DNA of 64,000 nt from Apilactobacillus kunkeei (GTDB lineage: Bacteria > Bacillota > Bacilli > Lactobacillales > Lactobacillaceae): contig NZ_JXDF01000014.1 in NCBI RefSeq assembly GCF_001308195.1, forward strand, positions 18,578 through 82,577, given 5' to 3'. The position numbers and the translations under genes were made by a program. The notes beneath the pieces are model-generated. The model saw only the letters and a program-made list of their open reading frames with translations, did not search any database and had not been told where the DNA came from. Position 1 is the first letter of the stretch, and every line of letters starts with the position of its first letter. Positions 8,168 to 17,407 of this stretch are shown one piece after another.

Positions 8168-8197
8168 AAGACCTGGATATTAATCCAGGCCTTTTTT
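8168..8197. terminator. Bidirectional terminator between the XRE regulator and uspA
   Basis: CCTGGAT (8172-8178) pairs with ATCCAGG (8183-8189). T residues follow on the plus strand and an A-rich stretch (T-rich on the minus strand) precedes it. It lies between two convergent genes and can serve both. Confidence 0.85.
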
Positions 8198-8199
8198 GT

Positions 8200-8661
8200 T
8201 TATTTTTGTACTTTATTGTCTAAGTCAGATTTTACGATTAAGACATCACATTCTGCTACACGAGTTACATATGAAGCAACTGAACCGATTAATAAACGTT
8301 CAGCAGCACTTTGTCCGTTGGCACCGATGATGATTAAATCAGTATCGAAACGATCAACTAAATCTCTTGAGATAATTGACTTAGGAGCACCATATTCAAT
8401 TGTGTAATCAACATTCTTAATTCCAGCATCTTGGGCTTTCTTTAAGTATTTTTCTAGTGAGCTTTTAACACGGCTAGTAACGTCATCTAACATTGATGAG
8501 TCGAAATTAGCTAGGTTAGTGAATGATCGCGTATCGATTACGTGCACGATGTGTAGGTCAGCATCATTGTGCTTGGCAACTTCAATTGACTTGTTGAATG
8601 CTAACTTTGAGTTTTTTGAACCATCGATTGGAATCATAATTTGACTGTAATCTTGTAACAT
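8200..8661 (-). CDS. Universal stress protein UspA family
   Basis: This single-domain Usp protein of 153 residues begins IMIPIDGSKNSKLAFNKS and ends with the nucleotide-binding signature GANGQSAAERLLIGSVASYV. The G-x2-G-x9-G-S spacing marks it as an ATP-binding type. Such cytosolic dimers are induced under stress, but their precise task is usually unknown. GAGGTG lies eight bases before the ATG. It is the last gene of the minus-strand unit yueI-rarA-membrane protein-uspA. Confidence 0.9.
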   Translation of the reverse strand: MLQDYSQIMIPIDGSKNSKLAFNKSIEVAKHNDADLHIVHVIDTRSFTNLANFDSSMLDDVTSRVKSSLEKYLKKAQDAGIKNVDYTIEYGAPKSIISRDLVDRFDTDLIIIGANGQSAAERLLIGSVASYVTRVAECDVLIVKSDLDNKVQK

Positions 8662-8681
8662 ATTCTTTCACCTCAAACTAT

Positions 8682-8966
8682 TTACTTGGTAAGGAAGGTA
8701 AGTAACATTAACTCCATCACCAATAACATTATACAACTTATTACCATGATAGTTGTAACGAAAAAGATATTTGGAATAAAAATTGCGATTGCTGAAAAGA
8801 CAGCTAAAACGCAAAAGACAATCCCAAAGAACTTAACGATTTTACCCAATGCTTGATTGTTTTCAGGATGTAGCATCATGAAGGGCTTATCTGTATGGGT
8901 TAAAAGGAAACGACCAATTGTGAATAATACAACTGTCGCTAATAATACTAGAATTCTAATTAACAT
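8682..8966 (-). CDS. Small membrane protein of unknown function
   Basis: The 94-residue protein consists of three hydrophobic helices (about residues 3-20, 42-65 and 70-91) with a polar HTDKPFMMLHPENNQ loop after the first. AGGAG lies six bases before the ATG and overlaps the end of rarA, so it is translated from the rarA message. I do not recognise its family. The conserved-looking loop and good ribosome binding site argue that it is real rather than a chance frame. Confidence 0.75.
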   Translation of the reverse strand: MLIRILVLLATVVLFTIGRFLLTHTDKPFMMLHPENNQALGKIVKFFGIVFCVLAVFSAIAIFIPNIFFVTTIMVISCIMLLVMELMLLTFLTK

Positions 8967-8975
8967 TGCAGACTC

Positions 8976-10250
8976 CTATTTATCACGTTGTGCGTGAAGT
9001 AGTTTTTCGTATTGTTGTTTAAACGTACTTTCAATCTTACCATTTGTTTTTGGTTCATAGTAAGTATCGTTTTTAATCTTAGTAGGTAAGTACTGTTGTT
9101 TAACCCAATCATTTGGATAGTCATGGGCATATTTGTAATTAACACCATGGCCTAACTTCTTAGCACCTGAGTAGTGACTATCCTTTAGGTGATCAGGGAT
9201 GTCACCGTAGTTACCAGTGCGAATCTTAGCAATCGCTGCATCAATCGCACGCATTGCGGTGTTTGATTTTGGTGATAGGCATAATTCGATGATGGCGTTG
9301 GCTAGGGGAATTCTTGCTTCGGGGAAACCAACCTTGTTGGCAGCTTCGATGGCAGAAACCGTTCTAGCACAAGCGGCTGGATTAGCTAATCCCACATCTT
9401 CATATGCGATAACCATCAAACGACGACTAATTGAATTTAAGTCACCGGATTCAATCAAACGACCAGCATAGTGAAGGGCGGCATTAACATCTGATCCACG
9501 AATTGATTTTTGAAAAGCGGAAACAACGTCATAGTGAGCATCACCATTTTTATCCTGTGTTAAAGCTTTTCTTTGTAGACATGATTCCACGTCTTCTAAC
9601 GAGATATGAATGATACTGTCGTCATCAGGGGAAGTGGATTTAGCTGCAAGTTCTAGTGCATTTAATGCACTTCTTAGGTCACCATTGGTGCTGGTTGATA
9701 GGAAGTGTAATGCATTTTCGGCTAAATCGATGTTCATATTACCCAATCCGTTGTCTTTATCGGTTAAAGCACGTTTGACGGCTGATTTAATATCATCTTC
9801 ATTAAGAGGGTGCACCTCAAAGATTTGGGTTCTACTTCTAATGGCGGGATTGATATTAATATATGGGTTTTCGGTAGTAGCACCGATTAGGATAATATTA
9901 CCGCTTTCAAGTAGTGGTAATAAGAAGTCTTGTTTGGTCTTATCTAAACGGTGAATTTCATCTAGTAATAAGACTACCGTTCCAGACATCTTGGCTTCTT
10001 CAGCGACAATCTGTAGGTCTTTCTTCGTATCGGTTGCTGCATTTAATTGACGAAATGCATACTTAGTTGAACCAGCAATCGCACTGGCGATACTGGTTTT
10101 TCCTGTTCCAGGAGGTCCATATAGAATCATTGATGATAAAATTTTTGCTTTTACCATTCGATCGATGATTTTACCAGGACCGACTAAGTCTTGTTGTCCG
10201 ACAACGTCCTCGATTTTCTTTGGACGCATACGGTATGCTAATGGATGCAA
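8976..10250 (-). CDS. rarA: Replication-associated recombination protein A (RarA/MgsA)
   Basis: This AAA+ ATPase of 424 residues is homologous to bacterial RarA and eukaryotic WRNIP1 and acts at stalled replication forks. It has Walker A GPPGTGKTS, Walker B LLLDEIHR, sensor GATTENP and the C-terminal tetramerisation domain rich in LANAIIELCLSPKSN-type sequence. The start MHPLAYRMRPK is the family's usual beginning and is preceded by AAAGGTGAT. It is followed nine bases later by the small membrane protein gene and preceded by yueI, 13 bases away. Confidence 0.94.
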   Translation of the reverse strand: MHPLAYRMRPKKIEDVVGQQDLVGPGKIIDRMVKAKILSSMILYGPPGTGKTSIASAIAGSTKYAFRQLNAATDTKKDLQIVAEEAKMSGTVVLLLDEIHRLDKTKQDFLLPLLESGNIILIGATTENPYININPAIRSRTQIFEVHPLNEDDIKSAVKRALTDKDNGLGNMNIDLAENALHFLSTSTNGDLRSALNALELAAKSTSPDDDSIIHISLEDVESCLQRKALTQDKNGDAHYDVVSAFQKSIRGSDVNAALHYAGRLIESGDLNSISRRLMVIAYEDVGLANPAACARTVSAIEAANKVGFPEARIPLANAIIELCLSPKSNTAMRAIDAAIAKIRTGNYGDIPDHLKDSHYSGAKKLGHGVNYKYAHDYPNDWVKQQYLPTKIKNDTYYEPKTNGKIESTFKQQYEKLLHAQRDK

Positions 10251-10263
10251 TTTATCATCACCT

Positions 10264-10743
10264 TTATTTGAATATATTTTTTAACTTACCAAAAAATGAT
10301 TGATTGGTTTGGTTGTCATCAGAATTATTTGATGAATCTGTGGTTGTATCTTGTTGATTGTACTTTTCTTCGAAATCAACAGGGTTAACGTTAATTGATT
10401 GACTGTTAGCGTAGACTACACCGTAATTATCGGGTGCGGTACGGTAGAATGAGTCAGTCTTAATAACGAACTTGATGTTATTTTGTGATGCTAGTCTGAT
10501 AAAAGGGGAGACAACATCATGATCCAAGTTACCATTAATGATTAGTTGGTAGCTGTTATTATTATCAAATTCCTTTTGAAGGGCATTGACAGCGTTTGGA
10601 TTTGATAGATCCTTGATTTGGATTGCTATAGAAACTCGTTCTCTAAAAGTACCTAGGTATCTACGTTGTTCATCCGGGTTAACCTTTGGAGTTCCACCCA
10701 TGGATGATTGTTCTAAACGACTGCTTACATCATCTTCACTCAT
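10264..10743 (-). CDS. YueI family protein (DUF1694)
   Basis: The 159-residue protein carries the YueI hallmark near its N-terminus: GTPKVNPDEQRRYLGTFRER. The function of this Firmicute family is unknown. The last ~35 residues are polar and rich in Asn, Asp and Ser and end in FFGKLKNIFK, which could be an amphipathic membrane-touching tail. It is the first gene of the minus-strand operon that continues into rarA. Confidence 0.87.
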   Translation of the reverse strand: MSEDDVSSRLEQSSMGGTPKVNPDEQRRYLGTFRERVSIAIQIKDLSNPNAVNALQKEFDNNNSYQLIINGNLDHDVVSPFIRLASQNNIKFVIKTDSFYRTAPDNYGVVYANSQSINVNPVDFEEKYNQQDTTTDSSNNSDDNQTNQSFFGKLKNIFK

Positions 10744-10803
10744 ATTAATTGCTCCTTTTCATTTATGTCTTAGTACTATTTTATCATTAATTAAAAGAGG
10801 GTA

Positions 10804-10839
10804 GAAAAAAAGCGTTTTGCAAATGCAAAGCGCTTTTTT
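10804..10839 (-). terminator. Intrinsic terminator of rpsD
   Basis: AGCGTTTTGCA and TGCAAAGCGCT form a stem with A-rich and T-rich flanks on both sides. It lies 24 bases after the rpsD stop on the minus strand and separates rpsD from yueI. Confidence 0.85.
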
Positions 10840-10862
10840 GGAGCAACAAGTATAACCAGAAA

Positions 10863-11471
10863 TTATAGCTTGTTGTAGTATTCAACGATTAGTGATGCAT
10901 CAATATCAGCATTCATTTCGTCACGTTGAGGTAATCTAGTTAGAGAACCTTCTAGTTTGTCAGCATCGAATGAAACGTATTGTGGACGACCAACAACAGC
11001 TTCAACGGCTTCCTTGATGATTTGTAGGTCTTTTGATTTTTCACGAACTGAAATAACTTGACCAACTTTTACTTCGTATGAAGGAATGTCAACACGTTTG
11101 CCATCAACAGTGATGTGACCGTGGTTAACTAATTGACGAGCTTGACGACGAGTAGTTGCTAAACCTAAACGGTAAACAACGTTGTCTAGTCTACGTTCTA
11201 GTAATACCATGAAGTTATCACCGTGACGACCTTCTCTAATCTTACCCGCACGAACGAATAGTTTTGAGAATTGACGTTCAGTTAAACCGTACATGAAACG
11301 TAGCTTTTGCTTTTCCTTCAATTGAGTACCGTATTCTGATAGCTTACCGCGACGACCTTGACCGTGGTCACCTGGTGCGTATGGGCGACGAGCTAATTCT
11401 TTACCAGTACCTGAAAGTGAAATACCAAGACGACGAGAAATTCTCCAACTTGGACCTGTATATCTAGACAT
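10863..11471 (-). CDS. rpsD: 30S ribosomal protein S4
   Basis: S4 nucleates assembly of the 30S subunit body by binding 16S rRNA and also acts as an autogenous repressor in many bacteria. The 202-residue protein shows [15 protein letters not shown], the S4 RNA-binding domain [20 protein letters not shown] and [11 protein letters not shown]. The N-terminus lacks zinc cysteines, the cysteine-free form of S4. The ATG at 11471 is chosen since GGAGGA is seven bases upstream and S4 proteins begin MSRY. It has its own promoter, a structured leader and a terminator. Confidence 0.97.
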   Translation of the reverse strand: MSRYTGPSWRISRRLGISLSGTGKELARRPYAPGDHGQGRRGKLSEYGTQLKEKQKLRFMYGLTERQFSKLFVRAGKIREGRHGDNFMVLLERRLDNVVYRLGLATTRRQARQLVNHGHITVDGKRVDIPSYEVKVGQVISVREKSKDLQIIKEAVEAVVGRPQYVSFDADKLEGSLTRLPQRDEMNADIDASLIVEYYNKL

Positions 11472-11504
11472 AAAAATATCCTCCAATAAAAATTATTATT
11501 TGGA

Positions 11505-11641
11505 GTAAAATAATCACTGTACACTTAGTATTCGTGCATATTGCTCTGCAATGTTCACCCCAGCAGCCGTGGGGGTACTAATTGAACCATTAAGGCATCA
11601 ATATGTTGACGAGCTTACCGTGTACTGCTGCATTATTTTAC
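11505..11641 (-). promoter_or_regulatory. Structured 5' leader of rpsD, probable S4 autoregulatory element
   Basis: On the minus strand the leader begins at the predicted transcription start (~11644) and is enclosed by a perfect ten-base helix, GTAAAATAAT (11632-11641) with ATTATTTTAC (11505-11514). A second helix joins GTACAC (620-625 of 11 kb) to GTGTAC (11519-11524). Inside are ATTGC-AGA-GCAAT and a CCCC/GGGG hairpin. The 3' half of the outer helix ends about 20 bases before the ribosome binding site. Firmicute rpsD genes are known to be repressed by S4 binding their leader; assigning that role here is inference from position and structure. Confidence 0.75.
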
Positions 11642-11650
11642 ACAAAAGTT

Positions 11651-11679
11651 ATTGTATGATTATTACCACTAATTGTCAA
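11651..11679 (-). promoter_or_regulatory. Promoter of rpsD
   Basis: On the minus strand TTGACA (11674-11679) and TACAAT (11651-11656) are separated by 17 bases. The -35 box lies in the last codons of the upstream sulfoxide reductase gene. Confidence 0.88.
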
Positions 11680-12133
11680 TGGTTATGTGGCTTTCAAAGA
11701 CTTTTACAAATTCTTCTAGCATTTCTTGATCTTCTTTAGAGAAACGATCAAAGATAGGGGCGTCAATATCTAAGACACCAAATCTGATTCCATCCTTTGC
11801 AATTGGGATGACAATTTCTGATTTACTGTTTGAATCACAGGCAATGTGACCAGGGAAATCATTTACATTTTCTACGCGGATAGTTTCGTTCTTATCAAAT
11901 GCAGTACCACAAACACCGCTACCGTTTTTAATGTGGACACAAGCGACTTTACCTTGGAAGGGACCTAAGATTAATTCGTTTTTATCATCTACATAGGTGT
12001 AAAAACCGGTCCAGCTAACATCTGGAAGTTCTTGCATTAGTAGTGCAGAGGCATTTGCCATGTTGGCAACGTTGTTGTGTTCATCGGTTAACAACGCGTC
12101 TAACTGTTGTGCTAACATTGAATTGATTTTCAT
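11669..12133 (-). CDS. Free methionine-(R)-sulfoxide reductase, GAF-domain type
   Basis: The 154-residue protein is a single GAF domain of the fRMsr/YtsP group, which reduces free methionine-R-sulfoxide using thioredoxin. The three family cysteines are present in VACVHI, GVCGTAF and HIACDSNSKSEIV. SWTGFY and GPFQGKVAC are also typical. It is monocistronic, and its 3' end carries the -35 element of rpsD. The thioredoxin gene at 52885 could supply electrons. Confidence 0.92.
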   Translation of the reverse strand: MKINSMLAQQLDALLTDEHNNVANMANASALLMQELPDVSWTGFYTYVDDKNELILGPFQGKVACVHIKNGSGVCGTAFDKNETIRVENVNDFPGHIACDSNSKSEIVIPIAKDGIRFGVLDIDAPIFDRFSKEDQEMLEEFVKVFESHITIDN

Positions 12134-12302
12134 AATTGAAAACTCCCTTGTATATATTGATAATTAGGTATTTTAATAATTATCTCGTATGATATAATTG
12201 AATATAGTTAATTAGTTTATTATTAAAATATTAAAAATACAAATGTTTAATGCTAAAAAAGATTAGATTAAAATAAAAAGTTGTAAGGGGACAGATGTCA
12301 AA

Positions 12303-14012
12303 ATGATTGATTTGGTTATTTTCATAATAGTAGTGCTTGTAATACTACTATTAGCGACATTCTTTTATCGAAAGAATCTATTTAAACGACTTGACGGTCT
12401 GGAAAAGCAAAAGGCTAATCTAAAGGACGTAATGGTCGGCGACGAGTTGGAAGCAACTGGTAAAATTAAATTAAATGGTGAATCTTTCGACAAATTTAAT
12501 GAATACAAAGAACAATATGAAAAAATTACCAATTCAGACTTAACAAGTATCAGAAGTGATATGAGTGATGCAGAAGATTTCCTTAATAGTTACAAGCTAT
12601 TATCAGCCAGCGTTACTATTGGTGACCTGGGGGATGCAATTGAAGTTGTTGATGGCAAGTTAAATGACATTCATGATGGTCTAAGTGAACTTCAAGAAGT
12701 TGACAGTTTACACCGCAAGGCAATCGAAGATGTTGATAATACCATCAGAGAAATTAACCAACAACTGCTATCACAAAACTACTCATTTGGTCCAAGCAGC
12801 GATAAGCTTGAAGATAAGCTAAGCACTATTAAGGGTGTTTACGAAGAATTCGTTGCTGAAACTGAAAATGGTGATCAAAACAAAGCCGAAGAATTACTTG
12901 GCAAGATTAACAACTTGATCAATGAAATGAATGAATTAATGAAGATTATTCCTGATACATATGTTTCATTATCAAAGGAATTCCCAAGACAATTGGATGA
13001 AATTGAACGTGGTCATCGTACTATGATTCAAACTGATTACAACTTTGTTGAAGATGATATTGATGACACTATCAACGCTCTAAAGGAATCATGCCAAGAA
13101 GGATTGAAGTCACTAGCTGAACTAGATATCCCTGAAACCAAGAAGACATGCACATATATTGAAGAAACAATTGATTCAATGTATGCCATCATGGAAAAAG
13201 AAATCGTTGCTAAGCGTAAGGTTAAGAAAAACATCAGCTTGGTATATGACTTCATCTTCCATGCTAAGAACCAAAACCGCATTCTAAGTGATGAACTTGA
13301 AGGTTTAAGCAAGAACTACAACTTAGAACACGATGAAATTGAAACCACTGCTGAATTAGCTGATAAAATCAGTAAGATTGAAACAATTTACAATAATGAT
13401 TACGATGCAATCAACGGTAATAAGGCAGTATATTCTGTCATTCAAAAACATCAACAAGATGCAAAACAAGAACTAAGCTCAATTGAAAAACAACAAAAAG
13501 ACATCAATGATTCTGTTGCTGAACTAAGCAAGGAAGAAAGAGTTGCCAGAGACAGCCTTCAAAAGTTTGATTTACAACTATTAAACATCAGAAGACGAAT
13601 TGACAACCTAAACCTTCCTGGATTAACCGAAGACTTCTTAGAACGTTATGATTACGTATACAACGAAGTTTCAAATCTATCAGCATCAATCAACCAAGTG
13701 AAGATTAGTATGGATGAAATTAACCAAAAATTGGCTAACATTTCAGACACAATGGATCACTTGCTATCCGATACAGAAAACATTGTTGATAGTGCAATGC
13801 TATCAGAACGTTTGATGCAATTCGCCAACCGTTATAAGAATGCCAATGAAGATTTAAACGCTGCCTGTGCACAAGCAAAGGACTACTTTGATAATCGTTA
13901 CCAATACGAAAAGAGTCTAGCTACTATGGCTGCTGCAATCGAAAAGGTTAATCCAGGTGCATACAAGCAAATGGAAACTGAATACTATAACGAAAAGAAA
14001 ACAACTAAATAA
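12303..14012 (+). CDS. ezrA: Septation ring formation regulator EzrA
   Basis: EzrA is a membrane-anchored negative regulator of FtsZ ring assembly and links the divisome to cell-wall synthesis. The 569-residue protein has one N-terminal helix (residues 4-20), then a basic YRKNLFKRL stretch and about 500 residues of coiled-coil repeats, the normal plan and length. AAGGGGACAG precedes the ATG. A TATAAT at 12193-12198 is the only promoter-like element noticed in the 169-base gap before it, and its -35 is poor. A strong terminator follows. Confidence 0.94.
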   Translation: MIDLVIFIIVVLVILLLATFFYRKNLFKRLDGLEKQKANLKDVMVGDELEATGKIKLNGESFDKFNEYKEQYEKITNSDLTSIRSDMSDAEDFLNSYKLLSASVTIGDLGDAIEVVDGKLNDIHDGLSELQEVDSLHRKAIEDVDNTIREINQQLLSQNYSFGPSSDKLEDKLSTIKGVYEEFVAETENGDQNKAEELLGKINNLINEMNELMKIIPDTYVSLSKEFPRQLDEIERGHRTMIQTDYNFVEDDIDDTINALKESCQEGLKSLAELDIPETKKTCTYIEETIDSMYAIMEKEIVAKRKVKKNISLVYDFIFHAKNQNRILSDELEGLSKNYNLEHDEIETTAELADKISKIETIYNNDYDAINGNKAVYSVIQKHQQDAKQELSSIEKQQKDINDSVAELSKEERVARDSLQKFDLQLLNIRRRIDNLNLPGLTEDFLERYDYVYNEVSNLSASINQVKISMDEINQKLANISDTMDHLLSDTENIVDSAMLSERLMQFANRYKNANEDLNAACAQAKDYFDNRYQYEKSLATMAAAIEKVNPGAYKQMETEYYNEKKTTK

Positions 14013-14016
14013 AATA

Positions 14017-14058
14017 AAGAAGTAACTTTGATGTCATTCAAACGTTACTTCTTTTTTT
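14017..14058 (+). terminator. Intrinsic terminator of ezrA
   Basis: AGAAGTAAC (14018-14026) pairs with GTTACTTCT (14044-14052) and a run of seven T residues follows. Confidence 0.87.
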
Positions 14059-14116
14059 CTGTTATAATGTCAAATATAGTTGAGTCGGACAAATCCAAAA
14101 ATGAAGAAGGGTAATA

Positions 14117-15265
14117 ATGATATACTTTGACAATAGTGCCACAACAAAACCTGACGATTCTGTTGTAGCAACTTACGATAAAGTAAGCAAAGAATTTTGG
14201 GGAAACCCATCTAGTTTACATCAATTTGGTGAACAATCATTCAATTTGTTGGAACAATCTAGAGCACAAATTGCTAAATTACTAGGTGTTTTACCAAGTG
14301 AAATATTATTTACCAGTGGTGGAACAGAAGGTGACAACTGGGCAATCAAGGGAACTGCCTTTGAAAAGCGTGCCTACGGAAATCACATTATCGTAAGTTC
14401 TGTTGAACATCCTGCAGTAAAGAACTCCGTTGAACAATTAACACAATTGGGCTTCGAAGTTACTTACTTACCAGTAAATGATGAAGGACGTATCTCTGTC
14501 GATGATTTAAAGAAGGCAATTAGACCAAGTACAATTTTGGTTTCAATCATGGCTGTAAATAATGAAATCGGTGCAGTTCAACCAATTAAAGAAGTCGGGG
14601 ACCTTTTAAAGGATTATCCTAACATCAGTTACCACATTGATTCCGTTCAAGGAATTGGTAAGGGTATCCAAGATTTGATTTTCAATGATCGTGTTGACTT
14701 TGCCACTTTCTCAGGTCATAAATTCCACGCACCAAGAGGTGTCGGTTTTATGTACAAACGAAGTGGTAAGAAGATTGCTCCATTAATTACTGGTGGGGGC
14801 CAAGAACGTAACCTAAGAAGTAGTACAGAAAACCTACCTGCCATTACCGCAATGGCACGCGCTTTACGTCTATTATTAGATGATGAAGATAAAAAGGTTG
14901 CAAAACAACGTAAAATCAAGCAAAATATTTTAGGACATATTTCTAAATTTGATAAAGTAAAGGTCTTCTCAAAGGATAACGAACACTTTGCACCACATAT
15001 TTTATGTTTTGCAATTCTAGGTGTTCGTGGTGAAACAATCGTCCATGCTTTTGAAAGTCATGGAATCTTTATTTCAACTACAAGTGCATGTTCTTCTAAA
15101 CGTCACGTTGCCTCAGGTACTTTATCTGCCATGAAGGTTGATGAAGACGAAGCAACTAGTGCTGTGCGTGTTTCATTAGATGAACATAACACAATGGAAG
15201 AAGCAGATCGTTTTAACGAAGTCTTTGACGAACTTTATGAAAGATTTAAAAAGATTAACTCATAG
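14117..15265 (+). CDS. Cysteine desulfurase (NifS/IscS class)
   Basis: This PLP enzyme removes sulfur from cysteine and passes it as a persulfide. The 382-residue protein has YFDNSATTKP, SGGTEGDN, the PLP histidine in SSVEHPAVK, the Schiff-base lysine in FSGHKFHAPRG and the catalytic cysteine in TTSACSSK. The next gene, 15 bases away, is thiI, so the likely sulfur acceptor is ThiI and the product 4-thiouridine at tRNA position 8. The same gene pair in Bacillus is nifZ-thiI. Confidence 0.93.
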   Translation: MIYFDNSATTKPDDSVVATYDKVSKEFWGNPSSLHQFGEQSFNLLEQSRAQIAKLLGVLPSEILFTSGGTEGDNWAIKGTAFEKRAYGNHIIVSSVEHPAVKNSVEQLTQLGFEVTYLPVNDEGRISVDDLKKAIRPSTILVSIMAVNNEIGAVQPIKEVGDLLKDYPNISYHIDSVQGIGKGIQDLIFNDRVDFATFSGHKFHAPRGVGFMYKRSGKKIAPLITGGGQERNLRSSTENLPAITAMARALRLLLDDEDKKVAKQRKIKQNILGHISKFDKVKVFSKDNEHFAPHILCFAILGVRGETIVHAFESHGIFISTTSACSSKRHVASGTLSAMKVDEDEATSAVRVSLDEHNTMEEADRFNEVFDELYERFKKINS

Positions 15266-15280
15266 AAAGGAAATTCGTGA

Positions 15281-16498
15281 ATGCAATATACTGAAATAAT
15301 GGTCAGATACGGTGAATTATCCACAAAGGGTAAGAACCGTAAAGACTTCATTAAGCAACTAGGCAAGAACGTTGACAGAGTGTTGCATGATTTCGAAAAC
15401 CTAAAGGTAAGTGCTAAGCGAGATCGTTTGCACGTTACTTTGAACGGTGATGACTCAGATAAAGTTATCGAACGTTTAAAGGATGTTTTTGGAATTGAAA
15501 ACTTTTCTCCTTCAATCAAGGTAGAAAAGGACATCGATAAGGTTAAAGAAACCGCCGTTGAAATGGTTAAAGCCCAATTCAAAGACGGTATGACCTTTAA
15601 GATTGACACTCGTCGACAAGACAAGCATTTCCCAATGGACACTCACGACATTAACGATGCTCTAGGTGGATACATCTTGAGCAACGTTGATGGTATCAAG
15701 GTTCAAATGAAGAACCCTGACATCAAGTTAAGAGTTGAAGTTCGTATGAACGGTATCTTCTTATCAAGTGAAACCATTGACGGTGCCGGTGGATTACCTG
15801 TTGGTACTGGTGGACGTGCTACTATGATGCTTTCTGGTGGAATTGATTCACCGGTTGCAGCATACATGGGAATGAAACGTGGAGTGAAGTTAGATATGGT
15901 TCACTTCTACAGTCCTCCATACACAAGTGAACAAGCATTAGCTAAGGCAAAAGAATTAGCTGCTAAGTTAACTCGTTTTGGTGGTAACATTCAATTCATT
16001 CAAGTTCCATTTACCGAAATTCAAGAAGAAATTAAGGAAAAGGTTCCTGAAGGATACTTAATGACTATTCAACGTCGTATGATGTTAAGATTGGCCGCTA
16101 AGTTGACATTAGACAGACACTGTAAGGGTGTCTTCACTGGTGAATCACTAGGTCAAGTTGCATCACAAACTCTTGAAAGTATGATGGCAATCAATGACGT
16201 AACTACTGTTCCGGTATTGAAACCATTACTTTCAATGGATAAGACAGAAATCATTAAGATTGCTGAAAGAATTGATACTTACGATCTATCAATTATGCCA
16301 TTTGAAGACTGTTGTACAGTCTTTACTCCTCCTGCACCAAAGACTAAGCCTGATCTAGAAAAGACTAGAGCATGTGAAAAGTTAATTGATGTTGAAGGAT
16401 TAATGCAACGTTCATTAGACAAAGTTAAGATTATCGACATTAAACCAGGGGAAGAATTCTTGAATGCTCAAGAAGATGTTTTCGCTGAATTACTATAA
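15281..16498 (+). CDS. thiI: tRNA 4-thiouridine synthase ThiI
   Basis: ThiI adenylates uridine 8 of tRNA and replaces its oxygen with sulfur. The 405-residue protein has the N-terminal ferredoxin-like and THUMP domains (residues ~1-165), then a PP-loop ATPase with [20 protein letters not shown] near residue 345 holds the conserved cysteine. There is no rhodanese domain, which is normal for Firmicutes and consistent with the dedicated desulfurase upstream. AGAAAGGAA precedes the ATG. A terminator follows. Confidence 0.95.
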   Translation: MQYTEIMVRYGELSTKGKNRKDFIKQLGKNVDRVLHDFENLKVSAKRDRLHVTLNGDDSDKVIERLKDVFGIENFSPSIKVEKDIDKVKETAVEMVKAQFKDGMTFKIDTRRQDKHFPMDTHDINDALGGYILSNVDGIKVQMKNPDIKLRVEVRMNGIFLSSETIDGAGGLPVGTGGRATMMLSGGIDSPVAAYMGMKRGVKLDMVHFYSPPYTSEQALAKAKELAAKLTRFGGNIQFIQVPFTEIQEEIKEKVPEGYLMTIQRRMMLRLAAKLTLDRHCKGVFTGESLGQVASQTLESMMAINDVTTVPVLKPLLSMDKTEIIKIAERIDTYDLSIMPFEDCCTVFTPPAPKTKPDLEKTRACEKLIDVEGLMQRSLDKVKIIDIKPGEEFLNAQEDVFAELL

Positions 16499-16503
16499 TC
16501 TAT

Positions 16504-16538
16504 AAAAAAGAGATCATCTTTATTGATGGTCTCTTTTC
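16504..16538 (+). terminator. Intrinsic terminator of thiI
   Basis: GAGATCATC pairs with GATGGTCTC around a six-base loop, preceded by A residues and followed by TTTTCTTTTT. Confidence 0.85.
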
Positions 16539-16545
16539 TTTTTGC

Positions 16546-16574
16546 TTGCAAATCAATCGTGTAAGTTGTATTTT
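16546..16574 (+). promoter_or_regulatory. Promoter of tpx
   Basis: TTGCAA (16546-16551) and TATTTT (16569-16574) are separated by 17 bases, 38 bases before the tpx ATG. Confidence 0.6.
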
Positions 16575-16611
16575 AAATAACTAGCAACTACCAATTAAGG
16601 AGATTTATAAC

Positions 16612-17109
16612 ATGAAATTAAAATTTTTAGACAAACCAGTAGAAACAATTAAAGAACCAATGGATAAGGGACAAGCTCTACCAGATTTCAAAGTCCTAGA
16701 TGCTAACAACAACGAATTCACTAACAAGGATTTAATCGGTAAGCCAGCATTGATTTTAACTGTTCCAGACGTTAACTCAAGAGTATGTAGTCTAGAAGCT
16801 AAGAAGTTCAACAGAAACGCTGACAAGTATGAAAATGTTGAATTCTACACGATTTCAAAGAACTCAGTTGAAGAACAAAAAGATTGGTGTGCAGCTAAGG
16901 GTGTTGAAAGCATGCATTTATTATCAGATGCTGACACAGACTTTGGTAACCAATCAGGTACTTACGTTAAGGAAATTGACGCATTAGCACGTATGGTTTT
17001 TGCCATCGATGCAAATGGTGAAATTGTTTACCGTCAAGTCGTAGAAGAAATTGGTTCACAACCAGATTTCAAAGAAGCTCTAGCAGTTGTTGAAAAATTA
17101 AACAAATAG
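16612..17109 (+). CDS. tpx: Thiol peroxidase Tpx
   Basis: This atypical 2-Cys peroxiredoxin of 165 residues reduces hydroperoxides using thioredoxin. The peroxidatic site reads VPDVNSRVCSLE and the resolving cysteine is in KDWCAAKG, at the usual ~35-residue separation. In the active-site loop Ser replaces the more common Thr, a substitution the family tolerates. AAGGAG lies before the ATG. The gene stands alone between the thiI terminator and the valS promoter, with no clear terminator of its own. Confidence 0.92.
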   Translation: MKLKFLDKPVETIKEPMDKGQALPDFKVLDANNNEFTNKDLIGKPALILTVPDVNSRVCSLEAKKFNRNADKYENVEFYTISKNSVEEQKDWCAAKGVESMHLLSDADTDFGNQSGTYVKEIDALARMVFAIDANGEIVYRQVVEEIGSQPDFKEALAVVEKLNK

Positions 17110-17111
17110 AG

Positions 17112-17140
17112 TTGACGATTTTCCAAAAATTGTCTAATAT
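17112..17140 (+). promoter_or_regulatory. Promoter of the valS T-box leader
   Basis: TTGACG (17112-17117) and TAATAT (17135-17140) are separated by 17 bases. The -35 box begins three bases after the tpx stop codon. Confidence 0.82.
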
Positions 17141-17146
17141 AATCAA

Positions 17147-17388
17147 TATAGATTACAAATGCGAAGATCAAGAGAGTAGTTTTGGTGATGAGTATCAGAG
17201 AAAAGATGATTAGGTGAGACATCTTTCCGTTATCAAAACGAAGGTAGCTTGTGAGCATTCATATTGATATTGATAATTTAGATATGAACGGGCCATCGTT
17301 AATTGGATTAAGAGAAAGTATTTTTTTAATGCTTTAAATTAGGTGGTACCGCGAGCACTTCGTCCTATTGGATGGAGTGCTCTTTTTA
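17147..17388 (+). promoter_or_regulatory. T-box leader, valine-specific, upstream of valS
   Basis: The T-box AGGTGGTACCGCG is at 17341-17353. Stem I carries AGAGA and a GGTGAGA-type distal loop. The specifier loop reads GAAG-GTA-G with the valine codon GUA at 17244-17246, followed by CTTG that pairs with an upstream CAAG. The terminator (17353-17388) pairs GAGCACTTCGTCC with GGATGGAGTGCTC and ends in T residues. Uncharged tRNA-Val would promote read-through into valS. Confidence 0.93.
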
Positions 17389-17407
17389 TTTACTGGAGGG
17401 ATGGACT

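Noticed and set aside
9610..9954. 114-codon plus-strand open frame inside rarA
   Set aside because: It is antisense to the RarA ATPase domain, which shows all expected motifs.
11528..11535. ACGAATA on the minus strand in the rpsD leader as a competence box
   Set aside because: It sits inside the transcribed, folded leader downstream of a strong sigma-A promoter; chance is the simpler explanation.
11551..11739. 62-codon plus-strand frame upstream of rpsD
   Set aside because: It lies in the structured leader and promoter of rpsD and has no support.
15235..15642. 135-codon minus-strand open frame over thiI
   Set aside because: The composition is that of a reverse-strand shadow of thiI, with no ribosome binding site or recognisable motif.
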